Notes under the pieces: model-generated
What the model saw: only the letters and a program-made list of their open reading frames with translations
The model's database searches: none
What the model was told of the DNA's origin: nothing
Assembly (NCBI GenBank): GCA_050247075.1
Contig: JBFWUW010000009.1
Location: 65,638 to 129,637 of the forward strand
Direction of reading: 5' to 3'
From: JBFWUW01 sp050247075
GTDB lineage: Bacteria > Planctomycetota > Planctomycetia > Pirellulales > JBFWUW01
Length of the DNA stretch: 64,000 nucleotides
Part shown: positions 26,616 through 35,625 of the stretch, piece after piece
Layout of the letters: each line of letters begins with the position of its first letter
Numbering within the stretch: position 1 is the stretch's first letter
Position numbers and translations under genes: made by a program

Positions 26616-27007
26616 CACCACGTCAAAATTCTTTCTCAGAGCGGCCTTGACCCTACAGGCCCGTTTCCGTATTCTCCCCGCCTCATCGAAGCCACACTGG
26701 CCATCGGGCAATGCAATTGCACGGTGGCTGGCCAAATAAGCGCAGCGTTGGTTTTTGTGGATACCCGCGTGGGTGGGTCTGCATCGGGGAACGCTCCCGA
26801 GCGTTTCTGCGGACCAAAGAGCGAACCGTCGGCAAGGAGGCTGACGGCCACCTCTTCCACAGAACTGTGGTGATGTGTTTACCGAGGGATTTGTCCGGCT
26901 AACTAAAACACTAGCGTGGAACAAGATGTTCCAGTTCGCTTAAGCCAAGGATGGCGTTTTAAATCAGCCGAGAGAGTCCAATCGCTCCCGGAAACAGTTG
27001 GTGTCCT
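26616..27007 (+). other. Long 3' region or candidate non-coding RNA ending in a terminator
   Basis: 392 bp after the arginine dihydrolase-like gene with no coding frame. It contains an imperfect hairpin around 26786-26812 (AACGCTC-cc-GAGCGTT core) and, at its end, GTTGGtGTCC (26997-27006), which can pair with GGACCCAAC (27018-27026). The plus-strand terminator just beyond shows that transcription ends here, so this is either a long 3' UTR or a separate small RNA. It matches none of the RNase P, tmRNA or SRP RNA motifs I know. Confidence 0.4.
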
Positions 27008-27047
27008 TGCCCCCCTGGGACCCAACCTTTCCGGGGGCATTTTTTTT
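27008..27047 (+). terminator. Rho-independent terminator
   Basis: Stem TGCCCCC (27008-27014) with GGGGGCA (27033-27039), followed by eight T on the plus strand. It faces the giant gene and protects it from antisense read-through. The left arm lies in the loop of another possible stem (26997-27026), so a pseudoknot or alternative fold is possible. Confidence 0.75.
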
Positions 27048-27055
27048 GCGCCCGC

Positions 27056-30000
27056 CTACCTCTTAGGCGGGTTGGCTTCGCGGACGATGGCGCCGTGTTC
27101 CTCGCTCAGTACCAGCAGTGAGAACCGGTTGACGATCTCCAGTTCGTTGGTGTTCAGCGAGGTGTAGTCAAACCGGCCGCGGAGATCGGTGTAACCATCC
27201 TTGTAGAACCGCACCGAGCCGTCGTTCATGCGGGCATAGACCTTAACGTAGACCTTGGACAGAGGAGCGCTCTCCTTGCCTTGCGTCACGCGGACCTGAC
27301 CGTAGTTCTCGATGACTTGGGTGTTGAGCCCGTTGGCATAGTAGGCTTGGGTCTTGGTTTCGCCCGCTCCGGTAATTTCCACCAGCACATTGCTGCGATG
27401 AAATTGTTCCGGCAGGGCAAATTCCAACTCGGCCTGTTTGGCCGGCAGTTCCACCACGTCGCTGGCGTTGGGCTGAATGTACGAAAACTGCTGGGCCGTC
27501 TGCTGCACGAACGGGTTGCGGCTAAACAGCAATTCGATATCCATCAGGTAATAGTTGACCTTGACCTTTGTCAGGTTCTGGTAGTTGACCTTGATCTTGC
27601 GGGACTCCACCGTGAAATCAAACGTGGCCGCCTTGGCGGCCTGGCCCGTTTGCACCTGGTTGCGGTCCTCGGCATCGGCGACCAGCACGTCGGGCCGGGT
27701 GATTTCGTCAACCTGGTTCAGCACGGCCTGGAAGGTGTTCTTCCACCTATCGACTGGATGGTTGGCGTAGCGGGCGGCAATCTCGCGGGCGGCGTCTGGC
27801 TGTGAACGGTAAAAGTTCAGGTAGGCCGCGCAATAGTCGTACTGCATCCTCGTCTCAAGCTTGTCGGGATTCACGCGGGCGAAGAATTCCAAGCCCTCCT
27901 CGACCCGGTCTTGCAACAGCATGTAGTACGTCACCGCCATCAAGTCCTGGTCGTCAAACTCGTAGTGGTAGCCGAGGATTTTCAACAGACGATGGTATTG
28001 GTCGAAAAAGCGGTCGTTGAGTATCTGCCGCGAGCGGCCCAATTGCCCCACGCGGGCATTGACCAACGGCTTGTAGTCCAAGTGCTCGTAGGTCTTGCGG
28101 ACCACGGGATCAATCACCAACAGCGGGCTGCGCAGATCCTCCCCGCACTGCTGCACGAAACCATCGGCATACTGCAAGAACTGCCGAATCGCGGCCGGCT
28201 CGTTATGCGACACGCCGTAAGAGTAGAGCGTGTGGTTGTAAACGTGCCGGGCGGCCAGCAAGCCAATCGTTTTCTCAAAGAACGCCTTGTCCTGCATGCG
28301 GAAGGCAATGCGGTCCAGGTTCAGCCGCTGCAGGTTGTGCTTCTCCAAGAAGGCGGTCACGTCTTCCGGCGAACCATGCTGCGAAATGTAATCCCACGAA
28401 TCCTTGTCGATGATGGTCGGTTCGACCACCACGTTGAAGGTAAACGGGCTGGCAAAGGCCAACACCTCGCCCTGCGACGCCGCTTGCACCGGATAATGCG
28501 CGAAGCTGCCGGCAGCGGGGAAGTAGAAAAAGTACTCCAACGTGTGGGTCTGATAGGGCTGCAAATCGAGGTGTACGCTCTTGGTGGCCTGGCCGTTTAG
28601 CAGCGGCAGCGAGCCGACCGGAATCTGCAACAGCACGTCGATCTTGCGTGGGGTGGAAGTGGGATTGGTGACGACAATGTGCGCACCGTAAACCACATCG
28701 GTTAAAAACTCCCGCGTCACGAACTTGTCGACCGTTTCGTTGTTGACCTGTTGGTGTCGGTCGCCGTGGCGGAAGAAGTTTTGCCCGATTAACAGCGGAG
28801 CTTGTTCGCCCGGCTGCGCCGGTTGAATCTCTTCGTAGTAGACAATCGTTGGGCTGCCCGCCGTAAAGGCCATTTGCGGGCCGTCGAAGGCCGTCTTGTG
28901 TTCCTCGGCCGTAAAGGGCAAATCGAGGACTGCCAGCGCCAGCAACATTTCGTGAACGTTGCGGCCTGCCTCGGCCATGTTCCGCGAGTAGAACGGCTGG
29001 GAGGGATCTCTGGCGGCAAAGTCATTCCAGAAGGCGCTGACCGGAATCAGACTTTCGTTCATCTGCTCGTTGAGCAGGTGGTAGTAATTGTTCTCGGCCC
29101 ACTCCATCGTCTTGTCGAGCTTGCGGTAATACTGCTGGACCTCCGGCAGTTTGCCGCTGGCGTCCTCGAAATAGAAGTCGGCGTTCTCTTCAAGGCGGTC
29201 CATCTCCTCGGCTTCGTCACTGGCGGCATCCTTGGCTTTCTCGGCCCGATCGCGCTTCGAGGCGGATTGTTCGCGCGTGGCCTTTTTCTGCAAACCACGG
29301 CGATTTTCACCCAAAGCCTCGCTCGGTTTACCCGGCCTGGCGGCGGCACTGGGGGCTGGCGGCGGGGCGCCGGGCGCAGCGGCCCTGCCGGCCAGCCGGC
29401 CATCGGCGGCACCTTTGGCGTCATTGCGATACATCAACATGTCTTGGCCGTTGGCATCAGCGCGAAGTTGCTTGAGCTGCTCTTGAATTCCCAGCGCGTC
29501 GCCCAGGTCGAGCGAACTGCTTTGGAGAGCCGTGCCAAACAAGTGGTTGAAACGGTCAATCTGCGGCGGCAGCAGTTCGTATTGCTCGCGAATAAACCGC
29601 GACGTGGAAGAACCATCCTCCGCCAGGCGCTGTCCCAGCAAGGCGCGCTCAAACGTGTTCAACTGCTGAAAATTCCAAGGCCGCGAATATTCCTGAAGAT
29701 CGTTCTCCAGCAGCCAGTGGTCGAGGAACGTCTTGGCCCGCTTGTTGGCCAGGTAAGGCTTGACGACCTCGGCAAAGAAGGCCGGATCTTTCTTGTAAAG
29801 AAAGAAACTCAATTCGTGGCAGGCGTACTTGGAGTATTGCTCCCGCTTCTCCTCTGGCTTGAGATTGGGCCAGTTGAGCAAAAAGCCAAACTCGACAAAG
29901 GTCGGGTCGGCGTTGAGCGTGGCGAGCAGGGCATAAACCCGCCCCAAATGGTCGTAGGCTTCAAATCGCGAGCTAGCGATGTCCCGCAGCAGAAGTTCCC

Positions 30001-33000
30001 CGCCCGTCGCCAGGTACTTGATCTGCTTTTGTTGCGTGTAATGCTGGTCGGGATCGAGCCCCTTGTGCAGCCGCAAGTCCAGGTGCGCAGTCTCGGCCCG
30101 TGGCAGGGCCACCACACGGCTGGCCGTGCTTTGCGGATCGACCGCCACGAACAACACTTCTTGATGGGCACCCAGCGCATCGCGCTGCAATTCCACAAAG
30201 CCATCTTCGTCGGGGATCAGGTTGGCCAAGACCAGCGAACTTTCGGCCAGAAAATCGAGATTGGCGAAGTCAGCCAGTGCGGCCACCCCTTCACCACCCG
30301 ACTTGCGGTCGCTGTCCGCCAATGCGGCGGCCTCTCCCTTGGGAGCAAACATATCGCCCGCTTGGGCGTCTTGCTGGGCAGTCTCCGTACCACGCACCGC
30401 CCACGGATTCAGCAACAAGCTGGGACGGTCGAGCATGTTGCCTGGAAACTTGCGAGCGAACTTACGGTCAATGATGTAGCGGTATTCATCGCCGATATTT
30501 CGGCCGGCGATATAGACCGACTCGCTTCGGGTCTGTGAGCGCGACCAAGGCTCTGGCGCGGCAATGCTGGCGAGGCTGAAATAGGCCGAATAGGCCGGCT
30601 GAAATCGCGTGCCAAAGACATGCACCCGCGTAAACTTGCCGGCGTTTCGCACATGCGCGCGGATCGTCTTCTCTTCGATATTGACCCGTTCTAGCTGCAA
30701 GGGCCGCTGCTGGTTCAATTCCAACTGGCGGAAATCGCCCAACAGCACGCCCTTTTGGCGGACGCCTTGGCTCAACCGCAAATGAATCTGAACGTTGCGG
30801 TCCTTGAGCAGCAGCGAGTAATCGCCCGGCGGCAGTTTCTCAATGCGCAACATGCCGTTTTCGACCGTCACATTACCTACATAGTCCGCCACGAACGTAT
30901 TGCCGCGAACTTCCAATAGCGAGACCTCGGCCGTAACGGGCTCGTCCGCCAGGCTCATGAACGGCACGAAAACGGGCTGCCCCGCTTCCGCGTGCAGGGA
31001 GCGCGGCGCGCTGTGCTCGTCGTGTCGCAGCGGCCAAGTATGCGCCGTCCCTTGGGGACCGGTGGCCGTTACCAGCAACACGCCCGGCAGCGGCCCCAAC
31101 GTCACGCGGCCAACGGCATCGGTCTGCAACGTGGCATGGACCAGTTCCGTGTAATCGCGCAGCTTGAATGCCAATTGCACCGGGCGGTCGGGCTGGGCCT
31201 CGCCCGTCTTGCCGTACACATCGATCACGTAGTCGTTGCCCACGCGCGAGAAATGCAAGTCCTCGAACTTGTCGGTACGATCAATCTCGTTCAGGCCGAA
31301 CGACTGTTGCGCGGCGACATCAACCTTTTGATTCTGACTGTGGTTTTGCACCTTGGCCCGCAACGTGAAGCTGATCGTGGCTAATCGCTGTGGCACCTGA
31401 AAAGGATGGACCGCGTCGCGATCCTCAAACAGCGGAAAATCGGCGACTTCCTTGGTGGTCTGCACGCCATCCAGGTCGGTGGAGGTGATCGTCAGGCGGA
31501 TGTCTTGCAGCGCCTTGATGGAGATCGGCAGGCCATTCAGGGCCAGTTCGCTACGGATCAGCAAGTGGGCCGTTCGGCGTTGGATCAACTCTTCGCGATC
31601 GACGTACATGGCGGCCCTGAGCTGGTAACTCTCGGCCTCCTGGTTGAACGAGGTCAACGTGGCGTAGCCGCCGTGCGAGAGCACAATAGGCTGCCGGCCC
31701 GGCTGGTTGCTAAAGGGAACGGTGATTTCGCCACTCTTGTCGGGCGTGTACAGCGTGCCGGCCAGCCACAGCGTGGCCTGGGGAAGCGGCTGGTTGCCTT
31801 CGTCCAAGATATTGAAAATCTGCCCGGCCGAACTGGTACGGACCAGGTACTTGAATTGGCCCTTGCGGACCAAGGCCCGGCTGCTCATGCCGTTGCCGAT
31901 GAAATCGACCACATACACCCCGCGATCCTTGATCCGCGGAAAATTAAAGTGCCGGCGGACGCGGCGCAGCGGCGGTTCGTCGTATTTAAAGGTCTGCTCG
32001 TGGTTGGCCACCAGGCCATCCAGGTTGATATCGGTGCTGATCTCGCGCAGGTTTTGGCGGTAGAAGTTTTGCGTGTTGATCTCAAATACCTTGACGATCA
32101 ACGTCGGCACGTTCTTAACGTCCAGGTCCAGCCCCACGGCGTCGTCCACGCCGTATTCAATCTTGTTGGTGGGGGCAAAGTCCAGGTCGATCCGTTCCTT
32201 GAGCGCCTGGTACGTGGCCGGCGGCAGCAACGAGTACCATTTTTCCGGATCGCCCAGGCCCCCCACGATCTTGGCCTCGGCAAACAGATGCTTCAGATAG
32301 CTGTCGTTGACGTAAGCCTGGTAAGCCTGGTAATTCTCGGCCTTTACGAAGAAGTGCAGCAAGAAGCTACGGACTAGCGGCTCATCGTCGTTGACCGGCG
32401 GCAACAGCGTAACCGGCGAGTAATCGACGGCCAATTGCGCCCGCACGTTCACCCGGTCGGGGTGCTGCAGGTATTTTTCCAGCATGTATGGCGCAATCCG
32501 CGGCAATTGCAGATACTCCAAGAACCGCTCGGCGTTGAACTCGCCCCGCGAGCGGTCGTACGCCAACCGGTGGTACAGCACATGCGCCTTGAGCGAGTTG
32601 TGGACAGGGGCCAATGTCGAGACAAACGACCACAGCCGATCGAGATAAGCCGCCAGCGCTTGGGGATCTTGCCGCCAATTCTGGTCGGGCGTGGGGTGTA
32701 GCTTGGCAATGTAAGCGTTGACAAAGTTGCCCTGGTTCCGCAAGTCTGGCTTGAGCTTGAGGCATTCATCCAGTTGGGCCAGCAACAGTTGGCGGTGGAT
32801 TTCCCATTGGCCAAAACCGCCGCTATTGGCGTGGTTGAGGTCATCCACGACCAACTGCGCCATGTTCTTATGGTCGGGCCGCGTCAGCCGGCTTAGCAAG
32901 TGCCGCCGCTGGTCGGGGTTGAGCTGCATTTGCGCCAAGCGGTCGAGCGCGGCGTTCTCAAAGCCCTGAACCGTGTTGGGATAGCGGCCGAAGGCGTTTT

Positions 33001-33442
33001 CCGTCAGGCGGGCCATGTCCAGCAAGGCCGGATCAAGCGTGGTCGGAAGATTGGGCTTTTGATTGAGCAGCTCGCGTTGATGGTTGAACTGCAAGTTCAG
33101 CCGCTGCCGAATCAACGTCAACGCCCGTTGCGGGTCGTTGGGGTACATCAACAGAGCCTGTCGGTTCTGAATCTCAATCGCCCGGGGAGTGTACTGGTAG
33201 CGGTCGACCCAGGCTTTGTGCATGGCATCGACTTTTTCCCACTGTTGTAAGTTGAGGTAATGCAGGCAGTGGAAGTAGTAAAAGTCCTCGGTGCCGGGGA
33301 TAAGCTGTTTGAGCGCGGCCTCCCGGTCCGCGGCCAGCGCGAACTGTTCGATAAACCCAATCTCACCGGCCCGCGCCGAAGGAACACGAATGCTGGTCCA
33401 AGCCATCGCCATTGAGGCCACCAGAAGAATGCAGCGTTTCAT
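27056..33442 (-). CDS. Giant exported protein of unknown function (2128 aa)
   Basis: Starts at ATG 33442 with a signal peptide (MKRCILLVASMAMAWTSIRV..SARA). The first 450 or so residues are helical and TPR-like. Residues about 450-1000 look like consecutive beta-sandwich domains with extracellular character (GQIFNILDEGNQPLPQATLW, VQLAFKLRDYTELVHATLQT), similar in style to the macroglobulin-like domains of alpha-2-macroglobulins; no CxEQ thioester is present. A Pro/Ala then Lys/Arg/Glu-rich linker spans about 1335-1420. The C-terminal 700 residues have more helical repeats and end in a well-formed domain (KVYVKVYARMNDGSVRF, DGYTDLRGRFDY). I do not recognise a named family. It is monocistronic and its codon use is like its neighbours, so it is a native gene. 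A secreted binding or surface scaffold is a guess. Confidence 0.85.
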   Translation of the reverse strand: MKRCILLVASMAMAWTSIRVPSARAGEIGFIEQFALAADREAALKQLIPGTEDFYYFHCLHYLNLQQWEKVDAMHKAWVDRYQYTPRAIEIQNRQALLMYPNDPQRALTLIRQRLNLQFNHQRELLNQKPNLPTTLDPALLDMARLTENAFGRYPNTVQGFENAALDRLAQMQLNPDQRRHLLSRLTRPDHKNMAQLVVDDLNHANSGGFGQWEIHRQLLLAQLDECLKLKPDLRNQGNFVNAYIAKLHPTPDQNWRQDPQALAAYLDRLWSFVSTLAPVHNSLKAHVLYHRLAYDRSRGEFNAERFLEYLQLPRIAPYMLEKYLQHPDRVNVRAQLAVDYSPVTLLPPVNDDEPLVRSFLLHFFVKAENYQAYQAYVNDSYLKHLFAEAKIVGGLGDPEKWYSLLPPATYQALKERIDLDFAPTNKIEYGVDDAVGLDLDVKNVPTLIVKVFEINTQNFYRQNLREISTDINLDGLVANHEQTFKYDEPPLRRVRRHFNFPRIKDRGVYVVDFIGNGMSSRALVRKGQFKYLVRTSSAGQIFNILDEGNQPLPQATLWLAGTLYTPDKSGEITVPFSNQPGRQPIVLSHGGYATLTSFNQEAESYQLRAAMYVDREELIQRRTAHLLIRSELALNGLPISIKALQDIRLTITSTDLDGVQTTKEVADFPLFEDRDAVHPFQVPQRLATISFTLRAKVQNHSQNQKVDVAAQQSFGLNEIDRTDKFEDLHFSRVGNDYVIDVYGKTGEAQPDRPVQLAFKLRDYTELVHATLQTDAVGRVTLGPLPGVLLVTATGPQGTAHTWPLRHDEHSAPRSLHAEAGQPVFVPFMSLADEPVTAEVSLLEVRGNTFVADYVGNVTVENGMLRIEKLPPGDYSLLLKDRNVQIHLRLSQGVRQKGVLLGDFRQLELNQQRPLQLERVNIEEKTIRAHVRNAGKFTRVHVFGTRFQPAYSAYFSLASIAAPEPWSRSQTRSESVYIAGRNIGDEYRYIIDRKFARKFPGNMLDRPSLLLNPWAVRGTETAQQDAQAGDMFAPKGEAAALADSDRKSGGEGVAALADFANLDFLAESSLVLANLIPDEDGFVELQRDALGAHQEVLFVAVDPQSTASRVVALPRAETAHLDLRLHKGLDPDQHYTQQKQIKYLATGGELLLRDIASSRFEAYDHLGRVYALLATLNADPTFVEFGFLLNWPNLKPEEKREQYSKYACHELSFFLYKKDPAFFAEVVKPYLANKRAKTFLDHWLLENDLQEYSRPWNFQQLNTFERALLGQRLAEDGSSTSRFIREQYELLPPQIDRFNHLFGTALQSSSLDLGDALGIQEQLKQLRADANGQDMLMYRNDAKGAADGRLAGRAAAPGAPPPAPSAAARPGKPSEALGENRRGLQKKATREQSASKRDRAEKAKDAASDEAEEMDRLEENADFYFEDASGKLPEVQQYYRKLDKTMEWAENNYYHLLNEQMNESLIPVSAFWNDFAARDPSQPFYSRNMAEAGRNVHEMLLALAVLDLPFTAEEHKTAFDGPQMAFTAGSPTIVYYEEIQPAQPGEQAPLLIGQNFFRHGDRHQQVNNETVDKFVTREFLTDVVYGAHIVVTNPTSTPRKIDVLLQIPVGSLPLLNGQATKSVHLDLQPYQTHTLEYFFYFPAAGSFAHYPVQAASQGEVLAFASPFTFNVVVEPTIIDKDSWDYISQHGSPEDVTAFLEKHNLQRLNLDRIAFRMQDKAFFEKTIGLLAARHVYNHTLYSYGVSHNEPAAIRQFLQYADGFVQQCGEDLRSPLLVIDPVVRKTYEHLDYKPLVNARVGQLGRSRQILNDRFFDQYHRLLKILGYHYEFDDQDLMAVTYYMLLQDRVEEGLEFFARVNPDKLETRMQYDYCAAYLNFYRSQPDAAREIAARYANHPVDRWKNTFQAVLNQVDEITRPDVLVADAEDRNQVQTGQAAKAATFDFTVESRKIKVNYQNLTKVKVNYYLMDIELLFSRNPFVQQTAQQFSYIQPNASDVVELPAKQAELEFALPEQFHRSNVLVEITGAGETKTQAYYANGLNTQVIENYGQVRVTQGKESAPLSKVYVKVYARMNDGSVRFYKDGYTDLRGRFDYTSLNTNELEIVNRFSLLVLSEEHGAIVREANPPKR

Positions 33443-33668
33443 GAGAACCAATTCCGATCGGGAAGTTTATGCGCGAGAGCGCTTGGGGATAGGGCGAATT
33501 TCACGGCGACCTCTGTTCTCGGACGCACCTTTGTCGAGCGCCGCGGGGCAAAAGTTCCCTCGGATAGAGCAGAAGCGGCAAAAATGAGGAGTTCGTTCGC
33601 GAGTCAGACAACTATACCTTATCCGCAAGTGTAATCGCGGCAACCTATTAGGCAAATTCGCCGAGACC

Positions 33669-33696
33669 TTGTCCGCAGGCGGCTACCTCTTATAAT
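33669..33696 (+). promoter_or_regulatory. Candidate sigma-70-type promoter
   Basis: TTGTCC at 33669-33674, a 16-bp spacer and a consensus TATAAT at 33691-33696. It is oriented toward the gene at 33781, giving a leader of about 80 nt. The rest of the 338-bp spacer back to 33443 shows no gene and should also hold the promoter of the giant gene on the other strand. Confidence 0.4.
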
Positions 33697-33759
33697 ACCC
33701 GCCAAATAGCATTTTTGTGCCATTTGAACTCGTGGGCGACAAAGCAAGACGTCGTTCGT

Positions 33760-33780
33760 TTCATCCTTCATCCTTTCCCC
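33760..33780 (+). repeat. Three heptamers ending exactly at the start codon
   Basis: ttcatcc, ttcatcc and tttcccc abut the ATG at 33781. This is the same pyrimidine-rich heptamer family as upstream of 24479 and 25785, again replacing a Shine-Dalgarno sequence. Confidence 0.7.
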
Positions 33781-34395
33781 ATGTTCTCACCCCATCCTGG
33801 CCTGATGTCGCAAACGCGATTGCCCAGCCTGTCGCGGCCCGGTGCCGGCATGGCCGCCGCGGAATGGGGAGCATTGTTGTTGATTGGCGCGGTGGCGGCA
33901 TTCGCGACGAACTTTTGGAGTTTGAACCTGCGGCTGCCCGGCCACGCCATTATCCGGTCGGTTTTTCCCATGGCGTTTGGCCTGGCACTGGTTCCTCGCC
34001 GCGTGTCGGGCTGCGTAATGGGCCTGGGGGCATTGGCCACGGCCTTGGGCTTTGAAGCGGCCGGCATCGACGGACCTGGCCTGGGGGCTACCACCAGCTT
34101 GTGCCTGACCGGGCCGATGCTGGACGCCGCTTTGGCGTTGACGCGCGAAAGCGGCCGGGTCTACCTGGGCCTTGCCTGCGGCGGCCTGGCCTCGAATTTA
34201 ATCGCCTTGGCGATCCGCGCCGTCCCTAAGTATTTTGCCCTGGAAGGGAGCGGCGGCCCTTGGGCCAACTGGTGGCCTCGTGCCGTACTAAGCTATCCGC
34301 TGTGCGGGCTGGCAGCCGGTTTGTTATCGGCCTTGGTCTGGTTTCAATTCCGCCGGCGAGATCCCTCCTCAGGCCTAGGCGGGCCAATCGCATGA
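33781..34395 (+). CDS. Small polytopic membrane protein, unknown
   Basis: 204 residues from ATG 33781; the frame continues upstream but without coding character. About five or six hydrophobic helices are visible (WGALLLIGAVAAFATNFW, GHAIIRSVFPMAFGLAL, GCVMGLGALATALGF, GLACGGLASNLIALAI, YPLCGLAAGLLSALVWF). Size and helix number recall the substrate-binding component of ECF-type vitamin transporters, but no signature confirms it. Its stop overlaps the ATG of the TiaS-like gene (ATGA), so the two are translationally coupled and probably act together. Confidence 0.6.
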   Translation: MFSPHPGLMSQTRLPSLSRPGAGMAAAEWGALLLIGAVAAFATNFWSLNLRLPGHAIIRSVFPMAFGLALVPRRVSGCVMGLGALATALGFEAAGIDGPGLGATTSLCLTGPMLDAALALTRESGRVYLGLACGGLASNLIALAIRAVPKYFALEGSGGPWANWWPRAVLSYPLCGLAAGLLSALVWFQFRRRDPSSGLGGPIA

Positions 34396-35120
34396 TCTAC
34401 GTCGGCATCGACGATACGGATACTCTGGAGTCGCCCGGCACCAATCAGCTTGCCAAAGCCCTGGCCGAGCGTCTCCGAAACCGCCTGATCTGCCGCCAGA
34501 TCACACGGCATCAACTGCTGTACGACCCGCGTGTTCCGTACACCAGCAAGAACGGCTCGGCTTCGCTGTTGTTTGAGCCATTGCCGGCAAACTCCCCGCC
34601 AACCGTGGCCGCACTGGCCGCCGAACTGCGGGAAGGCATGGCGGAGTGGTATTTGCCAGGCAGCGACCCGGGCTTGTGCGTGGCGGAACAGGTGCCCGCG
34701 GAGATCACCGACTGGGGCCGGCGCTGCCAACAAGAAATCGTCGATCAACAAGAAGCCCTGCGGTTGGCCGACCGCCATGCCATCTATTTGGAAGGCTTGG
34801 GCGGCACCCACGGAGGCGTGATTGGCGCTTTGGCCGCGGTGGGCCTGATCGCGGCTGGCCGCGATGGCCGCGTGGTGCGGTGGGGCGATTGGCCCGACGA
34901 TCTGACGGGGCCGGTCGATGCCTCGCTGTTGCTGGCCCGCGGGCTGGAGATACGCCAATTCGACCAAGCCGGCAGCGAACTGGGCTGCATCGTGACGAGC
35001 GGCACGGTCGACGTCGGCAAGCGGTTGCGGCCCAATTGCCGCGACGGGCGGATCGTGCTGCTGGTGGCACCATCGGCGGATAAGTCCGCGGCCGATTGGC
35101 AAGCCGTGCGATGCGTGTGA
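34392..35120 (+). CDS. TiaS-like N-terminal domain protein
   Basis: 242 residues beginning MIYVGIDDTDTLESPGTNQLA. The GIDDTD motif and the following pattern match the N-terminal catalytic part of TiaS, the archaeal tRNA(Ile2)-agmatinylcytidine synthetase, and related proteins such as methanogenesis marker 11. Other conserved-looking segments are SKNGSASLLFE, YLEGLGGTHGGVIGALAAVGL and a C-terminal beta region. The OB-fold and zinc ribbon of TiaS that bind tRNA are absent, and bacteria modify this tRNA with TilS instead, so the substrate is probably different. It overlaps the upstream membrane protein gene by 4 bp. Function unknown; nucleotide-dependent small-molecule kinase or ligase activity is inference. 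Confidence 0.7.
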   Translation: MIYVGIDDTDTLESPGTNQLAKALAERLRNRLICRQITRHQLLYDPRVPYTSKNGSASLLFEPLPANSPPTVAALAAELREGMAEWYLPGSDPGLCVAEQVPAEITDWGRRCQQEIVDQQEALRLADRHAIYLEGLGGTHGGVIGALAAVGLIAAGRDGRVVRWGDWPDDLTGPVDASLLLARGLEIRQFDQAGSELGCIVTSGTVDVGKRLRPNCRDGRIVLLVAPSADKSAADWQAVRCV

Positions 35121-35136
35121 CGGGTGGCCACGGCTG

Positions 35137-35625
35137 CTACAGGTAATGGTCCAAAATGGCCCGGCTGGCGCCGTCAAGCTGGCGAGTGTTTTCCACCAGG
35201 TAGCGGATGCCTTGCGCGTCGATGACGAGCACGCGGTCGGCATCCAACCGGCGCACGTCGTCCTCGCTCTTGATCCGCAGCCGCGTTGGCCCGCGGTCGG
35301 TTTCCACCTGCCACTCCGACCAATCGGCGGCGGTGACGCGGCTGGTGATGCGCGAGATACGTGGAGAAAACTCGCGGCGCGCCAAGTCTTGCAGCAGAAA
35401 CTCGCGCGTGGCGGGGGGCAGATCGGCCACATCGGCGATGAGCGCCAGTTCGCGGCCGTGCGAATCGCACAGGGCGATGTAATGTTCGCGGTCCGATAGA
35501 GGAAAGCAGCGGACGGGCTCTACCCCGACATGCGTTTGGCCGTCGGCGGCGGCCAGCACCAGCCGTCCAAACGAGTCGTGGCTCAGTTCAAACGTCGGCT
35601 GGCCATTGGGTGAAGGGGCGGGCAT
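35137..35625 (-). CDS. DUF1854 protein, cyanophycin-metabolism-associated type
   Basis: 162 residues. It contains the DUF1854 pattern (FPLSDREHYIALCDSHGREL, LARREFSPRISRI, WQVETDRGPT, LDADRVLVIDAQGIRYLVEN). The family is soluble, uncharacterised and typically encoded beside an ABC exporter. Here its ATG shares one base with the transporter's stop (TAATG), so the two are translationally coupled. Databases name the pair for its association with cyanophycin metabolism, based on gene neighbourhoods. No cyanophycin synthetase is in this window. A cytoplasmic accessory role for the transporter is the simplest reading. Confidence 0.8.
   Translation of the reverse strand: MPAPSPNGQPTFELSHDSFGRLVLAAADGQTHVGVEPVRCFPLSDREHYIALCDSHGRELALIADVADLPPATREFLLQDLARREFSPRISRITSRVTAADWSEWQVETDRGPTRLRIKSEDDVRRLDADRVLVIDAQGIRYLVENTRQLDGASRAILDHYL

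Noticed and set aside
28802..32377. Several plus-strand frames of 320-580 codons
   Set aside because: Antisense to the giant exported protein, which is continuous and domain-like; the plus frames lack any domain or start signals.
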